Below, piece after piece: positions 11,120 to 23,843 of a stretch of DNA of 64,000 nt. The notes below the pieces were generated by a model, which saw only the letters and a list, made by a program, of their open reading frames with translations, made no database searches and was not told the origin of the DNA. Position 1 is the first letter of the stretch, and the number at the start of each line of letters is the position of its first letter. The position numbers were made by a program, and so were the translations under genes. Source of the stretch: Zopfochytrium polystomum (taxonomy: Eukaryota > Chytridiomycota > Chytridiomycetes > Chytridiales > Chytridiaceae); assembly GCA_025765615.1 (NCBI GenBank), contig JAIVFJ010000020.1, positions 457,331-521,330 of the forward strand. The letters run 5' to 3'.

Positions 11120-12755
11120 CTACGCCTCGGTTTGGCCTCGTCCCTCGCCGCCGTCTGGAGCCGGAGTGGCGGAGGCGCTGCTGCCCTTCTTCTTTTTGCT
11201 CTTTGGGGCAGTCGTGTCCGTCGCGCCACCTTCAGTCTCGTCGGCACCGTTGCTGGTAGTGTCAGGAGGAGAGGCTGGCACTTCGCTCTCTGCGTTGTTG
11301 CTGCCCTTCTTCCCCTTCTTGCCGCCTTCCTTTTTCTTGTCGTCTTTCTTTGACTTGGCCGCTTCTTCTTCTTCCTTCTTCTTGTCGGACGCCGGCGAGC
11401 CGTCGGGTGCAAAGTCGAAAAGTCCCTTCAGGTCGCCGAGAACCGTTGCAACACCCAAGGCGGAGAGAATGCACGCTGGAGAAAGGTAGAGGAGGGCGGG
11501 CTGTGGTCTCGAATGGTTAGTTGCGTGAAAAACGACGCGTAAAAGGAAGGGAAGTGAAAGGAAATTTCACCTGCGCGGCTTTAAAAGTGTGCATCACGTA
11601 AATGGTGAGGACAAGACCGAGTATGTACATGATAAAGCAGGTCGTAAAGTAAGGCGTCGGGAACCACCGCGAACCCTTGTTCTTCTTTCCCTTGGGACTT
11701 TGCAGATAGCGGTGATAGTCATAGTTCAAGCACAACGCGACGAAAATACCTTCATCAAAGAAACTGTTAGAAAAATACTGAAAGCAAAAAGGAGTTCGTC
11801 TTACCAGGAATGACAATATCGCCCAGCCCAAGCATCGAAAATGGAACGCCCGTTGGTTTATTCCAAAGTCCTTGCTGCACCACCGCAGCCACGTCCCGTG
11901 GAAACACAACCTTGATCGGTACATCCAAGCCCTTCGCAACAGTGACCATCACCTCCGTGCCGAACACCCAAAAGACGTCGTAAAAGAAAAGGCCAGCGAG
12001 CAGCATCATTCCGGTAGCGAAAGAGTCCAGGTTCAAAAGTTGGATTGCGCCGATGGACAAGGATTCGCCAATAAGGTTTGAGAGGATCCAGTGTTTGTTG
12101 TAGGCATAAAGACTTCCAACTGCTGACGCGAGGGCGAAGAACAAAATGTGGATATAGCCAAATCGAAGGTAGAACAGCTCTGTTGCAAGCAAGGATAGTG
12201 TTGATGGCGTATTCCGAAGATCAGAGGAAGATGCACATACACGAACGCAAAACAGCGAGAAATACGGCAGACTAGTCCTCACCTTCCTTCTTCTTCGTCA
12301 TCGACAGGACAACATCGCCGGCAAGCTTCCAGCCCGTCGTCCAACGAGCCGCTCCCAGGATCACGCCGTACAAAGCGGCGATCCCCATGAGAACAAAGTT
12401 CACCGTCAGCACCAAGTTGATGATCTCCTTGCTCACGAACTTGAGAACCAAGTACATGGAGAACAGGGTCACGGACCCGACGACGGGGGTACCACTTGGC
12501 GTCGTCGAACGAGAAAAACTCGGCCGCGTCCTCCTCGTCCTCCGAGTCCGAGTCCTTGCGGGACCGCTGGCGACGCGGCTTCTTGGGCTTCCAGAATTTG
12601 ACGCTGGCGTAGGAGCCAATGTAGATGGGGAGGATGGCAAGGATGCCGATCGCGATGTAGGCGATCAGAGTCCCCTGGTCCAGGTCGCCCGAGCTGGCGG
12701 AGCCACCGGCTGAGGCCGTGGCATTCGCAGTCGTGTTGGTGGCCGTGTCCGCCAT
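11120..12755 (-). CDS. Signal peptide peptidase (intramembrane aspartyl protease), one-base frame break
   Basis: Presenilin-type protease of the ER membrane that cuts signal-peptide remnants within the bilayer. Exons are 12755-12283, 12179-11805, 11749-11571 and 11500-11120. Both catalytic motifs are present: YD in FFYDVFWVFGT and GxGD in MLGLGDIVIPG. The QPALLYL motif is rebuilt by splicing exons 3 and 4. There are multiple hydrophobic segments, an acidic Ser/Asp loop after the first one, and a lysine-rich cytosolic tail. The exon total is 1408 nt, one more than a multiple of three. The break lies in exon 1, where a run of five G on the plus strand (12485-12489) separates DDAKWYP from VVGSVTL. 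Dropping one base restores 468 residues, so a sequencing insertion is likelier than decay. Confidence 0.9.
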
Positions 12756-13548
12756 GTCAGAGAGATCTGTCAGGTGCTGTCTCTCACCAAATGCGCCACA
12801 CCCCAGCTGAGACTCCACCCAGGCCCTTCCTTGCCCTCTCACACTCGTTCCGAAGCGGCAAAAGCAGTGAGAAGATAGTTTCGTTATGCAGGAAGGCTTT
12901 GGTTTTGTCTCGTACTGCCCCTTAAACCGAATTGGTGGTGAGCTCCACACAAACCAAGTTCTGCTTTCTGAAAGTCATTGAACTTGATCAAGTCCAATGC
13001 CGCTTTCAAGGGTGGGGAACCTGCCCGGACTGAAGCGACTGTGGATTTGACTGTGCGGGTCGCAAGCCTCCAGATTGCAATTCAATCACACTTAAATTTC
13101 GAGCTGCAACTTGGTGACTCTTTACACTCTATTGTGTAAGGATCCTCCGTCAAACTGATGTACAGAGAGTCAACAGCCGCGAAACTTGGAGGTGACTATT
13201 AGATGTCTGAATTTTCGTTTTGCGTCGCAGCGATTGTGTCCCGAAACGAACGTTAGCAGGGTTTCCATTTCTGCTGCTACTATCCTGCACTTCGATTTAC
13301 TTGGATGAGCGAACGCCCTCCTTCGCTGTGTGCGAACGTGATCGTCGCCTCACCATTGTCCATTGTTGTGCCCCTGCAGCAAACAACCGTGGGGCGCGGC
13401 CAACAAATCTGATGTCAGTGCCACCCTCCGAGCCACCATCTCTTCCTTCGCACCCCGACGACATCGTCGCCCCACGATAGGTCACTTCTCGTCTCCGAGC
13501 CGCTTCTAGCACATCGTACCAACCTCCAACAAGGACATCGATCTCTCA
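12756..13548. other. Divergent promoter region
   Basis: Separates the signal peptide peptidase (minus) from the Zn2Cys6 regulator (plus); both promoters should lie here. No gene or clear regulatory motif identified. Confidence 0.5.
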
Positions 13549-16041
13549 ATGCAGCAGACAGCCCAGCCTCTCGCCCTGTCGAGGCGATGGTTCGTTGGAT
13601 TGATTCATTCAAACGCCGTGTTGATGACACCACGCACCCCAAAAAGGTCCTGCGAAACATGCCGCCGGCGAAAACTAAAATGCGAGGGCGAGCGTCCAAC
13701 CTGCTACTACTGCGCAACGAGGAATCTCGAGTGCATCTACATCGGCACGCGCCTCCGCGAAGACGCCGAGGCAAAGAGGCTTGCTCGCATCGAAAGGCAG
13801 ATTCTGCGGCTCACACACCCAAGACGGCAACGGATGGAATTTCAACCGCAGATTTCGTCTGCGTTTGAACGGCTGTCCTTGTCGATTCACCTTTCCCCAT
13901 CTGACAACCCTATTTCAAAGCCATTCCGGCTGCGGCCCGGTGCTGCACCGTGTGAGGAACTTGATTTAATGGAGGAGTTTTTCGAACGGGCGACGCTGGT
14001 CTCAAGAGTGATACACAAGCGAACGTATCGGCTGAACTACCAGTCGATGCCGTCGTACTTACGGTGAGGAGGTTCCTTGACTGTCGTGAAACAAATCCTG
14101 ATGTGCTGGTAGATTCGCTGTCTGTGCAGCCGGTGCTGGCAATCGTCCTTTCTCAAAACCGAGCCAGGAAGTGACTGATTGGTACATGGAGCAAGCGATT
14201 GCTGGACTCGACTTTGCCCTCCAGCACCCTTCCTTCGATTGCATGCAGGCTCTGCTCATATTACCACCAACATCGTCGTGTAAGTACTCATATTCGGAGA
14301 GTTTCTGCTACTGATCTCAGTTTTACATCAGGTACACCATCGGGCTATCATTCGGAACAGCTCAGGAAACTTGTGAGTGCACTCCCAGCAGTCGTCCGAT
14401 AGAATGAGCTCACTCTCTCAAAGGCAGTGTTCCTTCGATTAGATATAGATCCTGATTACCTACCTGAACTTGGGAGCCTAAGCTGGGCGGAGAAAGAAGC
14501 CCGTCGCCGATGCTGGTGGCATCTCTTTATTGCCGACCAGAGTTAAGACACTCTTTCCCTGACGAAACTTTATCTCATCGAATTTCCTTTACCCTTGCGC
14601 AGTTTTCAGCACGATTTTGTACCGAACCCCAGCCCTCAGTCGAAGGATGTCCACAGTAAAGCCTGCTTGCGCGGAAGGAATTTGGACCAGCTCAAAGCCG
14701 CTCGCTTCTCCCAACCCCTCAGATCTAAATTGCGACACAGAGAGTCCAATCAATTGGCAGGTTCAGCTTGTCGAAATATTCCATCGCATTGCTCTGGCTT
14801 CGCGAGATCGGAATGGAGAGATGCACGCTGTGAAAGGCGAAGTCAAGCTTCTGGAGCAGCAGCTTGAGGCGGAGCTTGTGCGCTGGTGGAATGTGGTTCC
14901 CTCAACTTTTTGGAAGGTACTTGCAACTGAAGATGACTTGTACCAGTCGATGCTAGAGAATCCGGATACGTGGCTCTATGCGATAGACCTCTTTTTTCAG
15001 TACCACTCGGCGGTTTGCTTGTTGATGCGGCGAAAGACGTTGGCGCACCTTCAGGACCTGTCGTCAGCGACCACAGATTGGAACGATTCCGCGGAGGACG
15101 TGTCCGAGCAGCTCGACAACCAAGCCGGGTTCGCGATGGGAATGAGGTCGGCAGAGAGCATTGCGAGCCTCATCTCAATGCTGGACCGCACGAACGCGTT
15201 CGTTCATCGGCTTCCAAACTTTGCCGTTTACTTCAGCGCGCAAGCAGTCGTAACGCTTTTGATTGTTCAAATCGCTCTGAAAAATCGCTCCAGCCAACCC
15301 CGCATTTCGGCATTCAACCTCTGTCCTTCCGCGGCGACCAGTGAGCTTCCATTTGTGCCGGATGCTCTGGACGACGAAGCGAACTGGGCGACCCTTATTG
15401 ATTCATACTTATGGCTTCTTAAATCTATGACATCGTCTCGCACGCTGCCCCGGCTGTTTGCGAGATTTTTCTACAAATTTGCGGCCAATGCTCGCCGAGG
15501 CGACTGGAGATACCTTGACGGGATTGACGAAAACCAAAAGGTCCTCCTGGATGATGTCGAGTTGCCTCAAGTTACGACCAAGTCCCCTCGGCATCCAGCT
15601 GATGCGAGTGCGAATCCTTACGCTGTAACGGGGGACGTTATGATCATGACGGTGCGCAGCTATATCAGGATGTTTCGGGCAGCCAGAGAAATTGGGCGAT
15701 CCTTGTCCCCGCCACCGCCTCCGCTGGTCGAAGCGGACCCAGATCTGTTTAACCTCGGCACCGCGCAACCTGCAATGCAGACGTCGACCGTAAGCCAGTG
15801 GAATTCAGGCGCTGAAATTGGTCCCGCTATGCCGCCGCTTGGATTGTTTGAGGACAGCACCGTGCCTGGCTTGGGCGGAAACGAGGGTGGGAGTGGAGAT
15901 TGCGGCTGGGTGCATCGGGATACAGCTCATCCAAATTCTATCGAAGCGTTTCTCGCGTGCGACGAAGCTGCCGAGGCGGAGCCTATGGTCGACGTGACAG
16001 AATTGTTGGACTGGCTCCTCGCGGTGCAAAATGAACAATGA
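13549..16041 (+). CDS. Zn2Cys6 fungal transcription factor
   Basis: DNA-binding regulator in the nucleus. The binuclear cluster reads C-x2-C-x6-C-x5-C-x2-C-x6-C beginning at CETCRRRKLKC. A start at 13624 (MTPRTPKRSC) puts it right at the N-terminus; 13549 is an alternative in-frame ATG. Exons from 13624 fit as 13624-14063, 14113-14277, 14332-14372, 14428-14541 and 14603-16041, 732 residues. The exon 2 donor is weak (GTGTAA), while a better GTAAGT two bases on shifts the frame, so this splice is uncertain. The middle homology region of the fungal-specific domain appears as EKEARRRCWWHLF in exon 4. The C-terminal half is helical without known motifs and ends acidic. Target genes unknown. Confidence 0.88.
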
Positions 16042-16101
16042 TTCCATCGGGGTTGGCCTTGCTTGTGGTTGTGTTTTGGTGTTGTGTATGTTTGAAAGTT
16101 C

Positions 16102-16851
16102 ATGTGTGCTGCAAACTCATTCGAAGAAACACAGAAGTTAACGTGGGAATGGAAAGAGGACATGTCAGCCGAGACCCTTCTGCTGGTACCCGACTGCGCC
16201 ATCGAATCCATCGGCAGCTTCCTACCCCCAGCCGACCGATTCCGCCTCGCCACGCTTCACCGCTTGCCGTCGCTTCAAGCCTCCTCGTTCCGCGGCCTCC
16301 ACAGATTCGAGTTTGACGCGGCCGCCTCCCACAACGATAAATCCCTCCTGGAGCTCCTGTGGCGGCACTGCAACGCCCACAACCTCGATCCCCGCGGCAC
16401 AACCGGCGCGATCACGCATTGCAGCAAGAAGGGGGACCTCGAGATCCTGCGGTGGTGGCGGGACACGGCCGCGGACGCCCTACAGGCCGGCGCGCGGGAC
16501 GGCGTGACCGAAGCGAGCCGCAGCGGGCGGGTGGACGTGCTGGACTGGTGGCAGCGCGAGAGCGGCGTCGCGCTGCGCTACGACGAATTTGCCATGGACT
16601 TTGCCAGCTCGCGCGGCCACGTCGCCGTGCTGCAGTGGTGGAAGGACAGCGGCCTCCCCGCCCGCTACTCGCCGCGCGCCATCGAGTTCGCCTGCTACAA
16701 CGGCCGCATCGAGTCGCTCCAGTGGTGGAAGGACAGCGGCCTCGAACCAAAGTACCACCGCTCCGCCCTCGAGAGGGCAAAGGCCGAGGGCCGCGCTGAC
16801 GTCCTGCGGTGGTGGAGGGAGAAGAGCGGGTGGGCGCAGCTGCCGTATTGA
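16102..16851 (+). CDS. Ankyrin-like 'WW-K-SGL' repeat protein
   Basis: Single-exon protein of up to 249 residues; the start may instead be the ATG at 16161, giving MSAETLLLVPDC. The N-terminal 60 residues (SIGSFLPPADRFRLATLHRL) look like a short F-box-like helical domain. At least four repeats follow of about 33 residues with the core LQWWKDSGL (LRWWRDT, LDWWQRESG, LQWWKDSGL twice, LRWWREKSG), a divergent ankyrin-type pattern. Third-codon GC is high. The family is common in chytrid genomes to my knowledge, which informs the organism guess. Likely a protein-interaction scaffold; partner unknown. Confidence 0.75.
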   Translation: MCAANSFEETQKLTWEWKEDMSAETLLLVPDCAIESIGSFLPPADRFRLATLHRLPSLQASSFRGLHRFEFDAAASHNDKSLLELLWRHCNAHNLDPRGTTGAITHCSKKGDLEILRWWRDTAADALQAGARDGVTEASRSGRVDVLDWWQRESGVALRYDEFAMDFASSRGHVAVLQWWKDSGLPARYSPRAIEFACYNGRIESLQWWKDSGLEPKYHRSALERAKAEGRADVLRWWREKSGWAQLPY

Positions 16852-18019
16852 GGTTTGTTCTGAGGACCATCGCGGGTTGAAATACATGCTAAAATACTAT
16901 CAGCAATACATTAAAACGCCCGCACCGGAAAGAAAACGTCGCAGCAACCGATGCGCGAAGATGGGCGACTGGGCACAGAAGTTGTTTATGGAGTTGTAGT
17001 GGCACAAGTATGGCTTTCAGGAGTGCTGAAGGCATCCTATAGTTTAAAAATTTCATCGGGTAGGCGGCGTTGAGGAGTCTTCATGGTGGTAAACCTTCTT
17101 CGTCCTGCAGTGTGCACGGACAAGCTTTTCCCCCAATTTTTTCAAGTTGGAAATGAGGTAAAAGGAAATTGACCGGCGCCACCGGTATAATCCACAAACC
17201 ATATCAAACTGAGTCCTTTTCAATATTGCTAAAACATCACCAACACTGGTGGTGGGAAGGGGGGGAGTGTGACACTGTAATATCAACAAAAGGGGGAGAA
17301 ACTTGAGGCCTTAGGCTTTGCGGAAAGTGTCAATCTGACAGCGGAGCAAGTGGGTGTATGGAGTCAGGGGGGAAAAGGGCAGAGCCGCAGAAAAGGGTCG
17401 AGCAGTGGGAGGCACTTGGTGCATGTCTGGCGGCACAGGATGTGGTGGACGCATAATAGTCTGTGGAGTTGGATTGGAAGCAGTGACTGTGCGCCGAATC
17501 CGAAGTGTTCCAGTTCAGGGACATCGTAAAAGTGGTGGTGGTGTATAGAAGCGCAGAGGCCAACTAGTTTTTTAAAACCTCAGCAAACGCAAGCAGGTTC
17601 ATTAAGAAGAAATGTGTGAGGGAGTACTGCAGTTTTCCAAAGGAATCAAAGTCAAGGGAGTAAAATGTGATGGAGGATGTTTCACCGATCACCTTTCCTT
17701 GGATAGTCGTAAGGACATCAGAAATTGCAGCGTGTGAGGACGCCAGGCTGTCAAGCCTGTGACCTCAAATAAATGAGTGTACAACCACTTTTTCACTGAT
17801 AATTGTGAGGACTATCCACCTGTCACAAAGTGTGTTATACATGCATTCGCCTGGACTTTGCTGATTTTATTTTATTATTATTGGTTGTCTGCCTAAGCCG
17901 AAGACTGATACTTGTTGTTGCAACTACATCACCAGCCACTATTATTATTTGCGCTATTATTATTATTCTGTACAATGGCCGCAGATCAAGTGACTTGGTG
18001 TTTGCTCAGCTATCGGCAT
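16852..18019. other. Non-coding spacer
   Basis: AT-richer than the gene block before it. No domain-bearing frame and no clear repeat; TTATTATTATT-type runs occur near 17870-17970. Confidence 0.4.
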
Positions 18020-18240
18020 AGGGCTCCTTTGCTCAGTGGTTAGAGCACTCCCTTCAATTGGGAAGGTGCCAATTTGAGCCATGCTGGCTGTTGGTCTGCA
18101 AAGTCCACTATGTCCAGCTAAGAATCCCTCACTTTTGGAATGACTAAGGACCGAATCACTTCTGTGGGAGAAGCGCAAAATCAGATGCCCAGCCACCATG
18201 ATGTAATGCCTCATATGAGTGGTATGAGAAGACAGGGCTT
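18020..18240 (+). repeat. tRNA-like SINE candidate
   Basis: Bases 18022-18083 resemble a tRNA head: an A-box-like TGCTCAGTGGTTAGAGCA, an anticodon-arm-like TCCCTTCAATTGGGA and a weak B-box-like AATTTGAGCC. The T-arm does not fold well, so it is not a functional tRNA. About 150 bp of unrelated body and a T-rich tail follow, as in tRNA-derived SINEs. Only one copy is in the window. Confidence 0.35.
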
Positions 18241-18393
18241 TGAGTATCTTTCTGTTGATGATTTTTTCTTATTTTTTCAATTAGTACTAGGGGATGCCTC
18301 TTGACTTATAAACAGTTTTTGCGAAAAAAAAAATTTTTTTTTTTATTAAGTAACAAGGTCACATAGAGAGCTTGAGAAGCTGCATAGAATGAA

Positions 18394-19098
18394 CTAAAGC
18401 CTAAGATGATCCACCAACTCCTTGTAAACCACATTTCTGATAGTTGGTCCACCATTTTCTTGATTGTGTTTTGCAGTTATTATAAAATCTGCTGAGGATG
18501 TCACTTTTGAAAAATCAACATAGGACTGTCCATGCACAAACACATCCTCCCACATATCCAGTCCAATCTTTTTCGAAGTCTGGCCTTGGGACTTGTTCAT
18601 GGACATTGCAAACACAGGTTGAACAGGAAATTGCTTTCTGGTGAACTCAAAGGGAAATCCTGAATCACTGGGTTGCAGAGAGATTCTGGGAAGGAGGAAG
18701 CTCTCCTTTCCTGCTGCCCACATCAACTTCACAGAGCAGCACGTTGGGAGCTCACATAGGATGAGGTGTCTCCCATTGCAGAGTCCATCTGTCACGTTGC
18801 AAAGGAAGATGAGAGGCATTCCCACTTTGAAAGTTAGCCTGTGGGGAGACAGGCTGGAAGGGCTAAGAGTGTTGAGGAACTTGGGGCAAATGAGAAGGCC
18901 GTCGCCTTCGTTGTCTCCAACTGGGGAGTCAGCTGAAAGTAGCTCCTGGGTATCCTGGAAGCTGCTGCACAGCATACTCATTGAACAGATGAACCACATC
19001 ATTCCTTGCAGCCAAAATACACCTGTCTGCCAGGTAGGATGCAAATACTTCCCCTGGGTGCTGAACTGCTGCACCAAAATCATCAGAGACCGCCTCAA
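18394..19098 (-). pseudogene. Helitron/PIF1-type helicase C-terminal fragment
   Basis: The frame ends with FTRKQFPVQPVFAMSMNKSQ, GQT, then VFVHGQSYVDFSKVTS, matching the C-terminal motifs (V-VI) of PIF1-like helicases carried by Helitrons. The upstream helicase motifs and the Rep nuclease are absent; the neighbouring sequence at 19152 is a copia LTR in the same strand sense. No Helitron terminus (TC start, hairpin-CTRR end) was identified. A truncated relic. Confidence 0.75.
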
Positions 19099-19151
19099 AC
19101 AGTTACCTCATGCGAGACTGCCTTCTGAGTAAAATGAAGGAGAATTACAGG

Positions 19152-19386
19152 TGTAAACAGTCTACTCTGAGTGAGTGAGTGGAAGGAGTGAATGAAGTGG
19201 AGATGTGTGTTTGTGGGTGGTCCTTCTCCCCAACTTGGAGAGAAAGAGAAAAAACTCTGTTATGAATTATTGATACATGATGATGATATACACGCTGTAA
19301 TAGTTGCTTGGGAAGTGTGACTGGCACAGGGTAAAAACCTCTCCTATATTATCTGCTTGAGCAGAGGAGGAGGAAAACTGTTTACA
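19152..19386 (-). repeat. Copia LTR, 235 bp (3' LTR of decayed element)
   Basis: Begins TGTAAACAG and ends CTGTTTACA on the plus strand; same family and same length as the LTR at 5871-6105 but inverted. The internal region lies at higher coordinates, so this is the 3' LTR of a minus-strand element. Confidence 0.75.
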
Positions 19387-20960
19387 CTGGGTTTCCGTTC
19401 CACTTAATACTCAGAGTATTTGTCAACAGCACAAGCCAGCGCCCAGGTCTGCATTGGCGGTGGCTCACTCTCCCATGGGCATCGTGAGAACAATAACTCA
19501 CAGTCACAATAGGTTTGGGACCGTCTTGTGCCTCTTGCTGCTAACCAGTCAGTTCCGCCTAACACCCCCTGCACAATGGCCATGGGCGTAGCACCTGTTA
19601 TGCAAAGCGTGCGTAAGCGTCTGAGTCGACTGAAAGGGTGTTTGAAAGGTTGGAGCAGGGTCGGAGGCCAAGTAGTGAGGTCAGTTGCTGTTGCTGAGGC
19701 GTCGAGAGTGGTTTTGTGAGAATGTCTGCAATCTGGTTGCTGGTTGGTATGTAGCGTACAGGGATCTCTCCAGTGGCTACAGCTTGTCGGAGGAAATGAG
19801 CACATATGTCAATGTGTTTTGTGAGCATATGTGAGAGAGTTGAGCACTAGTGATTGCAGATTGATTCTCCTCAAGGATTGGAAGTGGCCGCTGTGCGGGG
19901 AGTTGCAATTCTGATAATATGGCTAAGAGCCATTGTGCTTCTTGGAAGGCTTCAGAAAATGAGTAGTATTCTGCTTCTGTGGAGGACAGCGATACTCGAT
20001 GTTGTTTGTGTGAGACCCAAGAGACAGCAGCGCTCATGAGGAAGAAGACATATCCAGTGCGCTATGTGCAATCTCCAGTTTCGCTCCCATAGTGTCAGGA
20101 ACATGGCAGGACAGGGCAAGGCAGACAAGGAAACTGAGAGGAGTGATGATTGTATTGGAAACAATAATTCACTTGAGGGATGGGACAGGTCCCCCATCCC
20201 CCTTTTATACCTTTTGAGAGCCTTCCTTGTCAAGACTCAAAGAAAGTTCCAGAAAGAGCAATTAGTAATACAATGATACCAATGATACCAATGACAACAA
20301 GACAAGTCAGGAAAGCAAAGAAGGTTCCAGAAGGTTCCACAAGGTTCCATGAAGGAATGTTCTAGAAGGTTCCAGAGGTTTCCAGAGGGTGATTCATAAT
20401 ACATAGGATGCATCAGCGTATGCAGCTGGTTCAAGGGTGTCATTTGTAAAGAGCCGTAGCGGCTTGTGGCTTTGACTGTAGAATAATTCGTAGTCCCAGG
20501 TGCCTCGGAGGTAACAAAGCAGGCGGCAGAGTGCATTGCAATGGCACTGGCATGGCTTCAGTTGGAACTGGGAGAGTATATTTGTTGCAAATGCGATATC
20601 TGGTTGAGTTTGTGTTGTGAGGTATTGAATTTTCATGAGTGTGGATTGATACCAGCTTGAGTCGCTCTTGCTGAGTTTGATTGACGTTTCGTCATGCATA
20701 AAGGTGATAGACATTGGAGTTGATGCGATATCCAGGTGGTCCCACATTTTCTCTTCAGTGAGAATTGTCCTGGTGTATTCGTCTAGGCCCATCCAAATGC
20801 CTTTGGCGTTGCGCTTGAGGTGTATGCGAATCACTTGGCTGACAGTGGTTTCCTCAAGAGACATGCTGTACTCAGCGCAAAAAGCATCCTCAATTTTTGC
20901 TATGAGGGCTGGGGTGTTGGCCACGACATTAATGTTGACAAAAACAAAGATGATTTAAAA
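19387..20960 (-). pseudogene. Decayed Ty1/copia pol relic
   Basis: Minus-strand fragments keep copia order. The RNase H-like part is at about 20037-19777 (VSLSSTEAEYYSFSEAFQEA) and continues in another frame at 19828-19598 (HIDICAHFLR, then NQIADILTKPL). A reverse-transcriptase tail lies at 20924-20394 (QVIRIHLKRNAKGIWMGLDEY, then DIAFATNILSQF). Stops and frame changes interrupt it, and no integrase, protease or 5' LTR is visible. A short run of GGTTCCA repeats at about 20300-20390 separates the two fragments. Confidence 0.75.
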
Positions 20961-22150
20961 CGTTTGCTGCTGAGGGTCTACTTGAAAGAAGAGGCAGGGC
21001 TCAGCAAGAGATTGATTGAAGCTGATTTTCTCAGCAATGAACTTGCAAAGGGTCAGAAACCAGTTTTGTCCAGATTGATGAAGTCCATAGAGGCTCTTGA
21101 GAAGTTTGCAGAATAATTTCTTTCCATCTGGTGTGAGACTACACCGAGGTCTCAGTGATAAAGTCTAGGAATTTATTCGCAAAAACAAGCGTGCCTGTCA
21201 TAAAACCGCAAGGATCAAGACCCATATTATTACTCCCAGTTCTTTAGTTTCCAAGGCGTTATCAAAGTGTATTTGTGGCTAGCCCGTCTTTATTATTGGG
21301 CCTGCTTTTACTACTTTTGTCTTAACAGTTTCCGTTGCGCCAGGGTTTTCTCAACATATTTTCTTTTTCGGTGACTAACAGAGACTGCCTGAACTGCCTA
21401 GGGATGGGGTGCCTGACAGGCCATACCCCAAGCCCGCCTAATTTATTATTTATTTTCAGCACTTGTACATACACACATAGGATTGGGAGGAGCATTTGTG
21501 GTGGATGCTCCAAGTCAAGGGGTTGACTTGTCAATTTTCTCTCTCTCTGTTTTTGGGCCATTACATTTTTCCTTTTTCTTCAATCTGATTTCTGTCCATT
21601 GGCACCAATACAGAGTCCCTCCAAATCCATCTGGCTCACAAAGGTACGCAACTGGTTCCTGACCTTCACAAGTTCATTGTCGAGAAACTTGGCTTCAACC
21701 AATCTCTTGCTGAACCCAGCCTCTTCTTTTGAGTAGAGCTCAGCAGCAAACTTTTGAAATCATCTTTGTTTTTTTGTCGAGGACATTAATGTCATGACCA
21801 ACACCCCAGCTCTTGTTGCAAAATTGAGGATGCTTTTTGTGCTGAGTACAGCGGGTCTCTCAAGGAAACTACTGTCAGCCAAGTGATTCGCATCCACCTC
21901 AAGCGCAACACTGAAGGCATTTGGATGGGCCTGACAATTCTCACTGAAATGAAAATGTGGGACGACATCGCATCAACTCCAATGTCTGTAACCTTTATGT
22001 ATAAGGAAATGTCAATTGAACTCAGTGAGAGCGACTCAAGCTGGTACACTCATGAAAATTCAATACCTCACAGCACAAACTCAACTAGATATTGCATTCG
22101 CACCAAATGTGCTCTCCCAGTTCCAACTGAAGCCACACAAGTAACCCCCC
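20400..22150. repeat. Imperfect inverted duplication of copia fragment
   Basis: The copia RT tail on the minus strand at 20400-20960, plus an adjoining 150 bp to about 21110, recurs on the plus strand from about 21610 to 22145 (IEDAFCAEY, SQVIRIHLKRNTEGIWMGL). The arms differ by many substitutions and indels and flank a spacer of about 500 bp. Confidence 0.7.
21111..21609. other. Spacer inside the inverted duplication
   Basis: Unrecognised sequence between the inverted arms. No coding feature seen. Confidence 0.4.
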
Positions 22151-23245
22151 CCCTCCCCACCTTTTGTGTATGTGCCCGATTACCACCCAAGCAAGACAAA
22201 GTCATTGGCTTTTGAAGAGAGCAGATGGGCTGCTCCTTTCACGGAACGCTTGGCGAGTGATGAGTGGACATTTGCAATTCCACATTTTCAGTGGCCATCC
22301 CAGAAACATTTTTCTTAACGAATTTGGTTCACCACAACGAACGAAATATTCTTTACACCAGGGATATACCCCAGACATCTGCTTCGGTTTGTGGTTGGAA
22401 TTTTTTTTTTTTGTTCAATATAATGTTCTTTTTCTATACAAGCTTGGGAGAGGGGTTCTTTCATGGATTCAAGCCATGGCCCTTCAGGGTCAAAAAAGCG
22501 GAACGAAGGTTTTGTTCAGCAAACCCTGGGCCCGACCAAAGTTAAAAACGTAGATGGAGGGTAGCGCCAAAGGGCAGATGGGAAGAGAAGAAACAAAAAA
22601 AAAACGAGAAAGAAACGGCAAACCATGGCGTCAACGCCCTCTTTGGGGGGGAAGGGGGGGGGGTTTGAAGGGGAAGGCAACTCCGACGGGAGACGGGTTA
22701 CCCGTTGAGGGGAACCCGTAACAACATAGAAGAAGTAAAAGAATACAAAGAAGAACAGAAAGGGGACTGAGATTAATTAAATCAGAAACACGCGCACGCA
22801 CACACACACACACACACTTGCCCAGACAGGACGACAAACCCGAAACCGGCCGATCCGCTGACAACACGATCGACTTCCCCCACACCTCTCAAACTTGGAC
22901 CCGGACTCCCGTATCGGGTGGCCAGCAGCGAGGCGGCGCCCGTGGTGTGCTCGCCTTCCTTCCGAAAAAGGAGAAATTATCGATGGTCGCAATTCAGGGC
23001 GGGGGCCTGCTGCTTATGGTCTTTCTTGTCTCTCTCTCCCCCAATCGTCCCCCCTGTTCGGCAACCTATTTGCACACAGCCAAGACAAGACCAAATCGCG
23101 CAAATATCCGCAAAACAAAAAAATGAAAAAAAAGAAAAGAGAAAAATACCAAACAAGTCCACTCACTGCGGCAAGAAGACATAGAACAAGAAGAAGAAAA
23201 AGAAGAAGGAGAAGAAGACGCCCTGCCACGTCGCAAGCCAGCGCG

Positions 23246-23298
<53 letters not shown>

Positions 23299-23337
23299 TC
23301 GGGCTACTTGATCCCCCCCCCATGAAGACAGGCAGAG

Positions 23338-23386
<49 letters not shown>

Positions 23387-23843
23387 ACCGGCTCTGCCCA
23401 GCACTGTGGGCGAAATGGCTGCGGCGGTAGGCTGCCTTCTCCGCAAATCAACTGGAGACTCCTGCTGCTCGTTGCCATGCCTGTCCTCGCGTACGTTCTC
23501 TTGGCTCTGACTTTCTTCTGCATCGGCCGACGGTCTTCTCGGGCGGAGGACGGCAGCAGCAACAACAACAACAAGAGACCGGTTTTCCTCTTTGCGCGTT
23601 CGCGGCGCACAACCGCCCCACAGAAAAATCAGCCTTCCAACGCTGACCCACAGATTCATCGGACTAGTAGGAAGGCTCAATCAAGTGGGCCAGGAAGCCC
23701 ACTCATGGGGTCAGTGGCTCAGTGGCTCAATGTGTCAAGGGCAGCCGAGTAGGGAGGCAGATTGCGGCTGGCGCACTCACTCCCTGACTCATCGAGTACG
23801 AGTATCACTGCTGACTGACGCCTGACTGCAGCCACATGCACTG
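22151..23843. other. Low-complexity spacer with microsatellites
   Basis: Contains CA (22796-22817), GT (23249-23296) and GA (23340-23385) runs and purine-rich tracts. Open frames here are driven by these repeats. No gene recognised. Confidence 0.5.

Noticed and set aside
16359..16887. Arg/Ala-rich frames antisense or shifted to the repeat protein
   Set aside because: Caused by the high third-position GC of the true gene.
18022..18095. Functional tRNA gene
   Set aside because: T-arm and acceptor stem do not pair properly; better explained as a SINE-like head.
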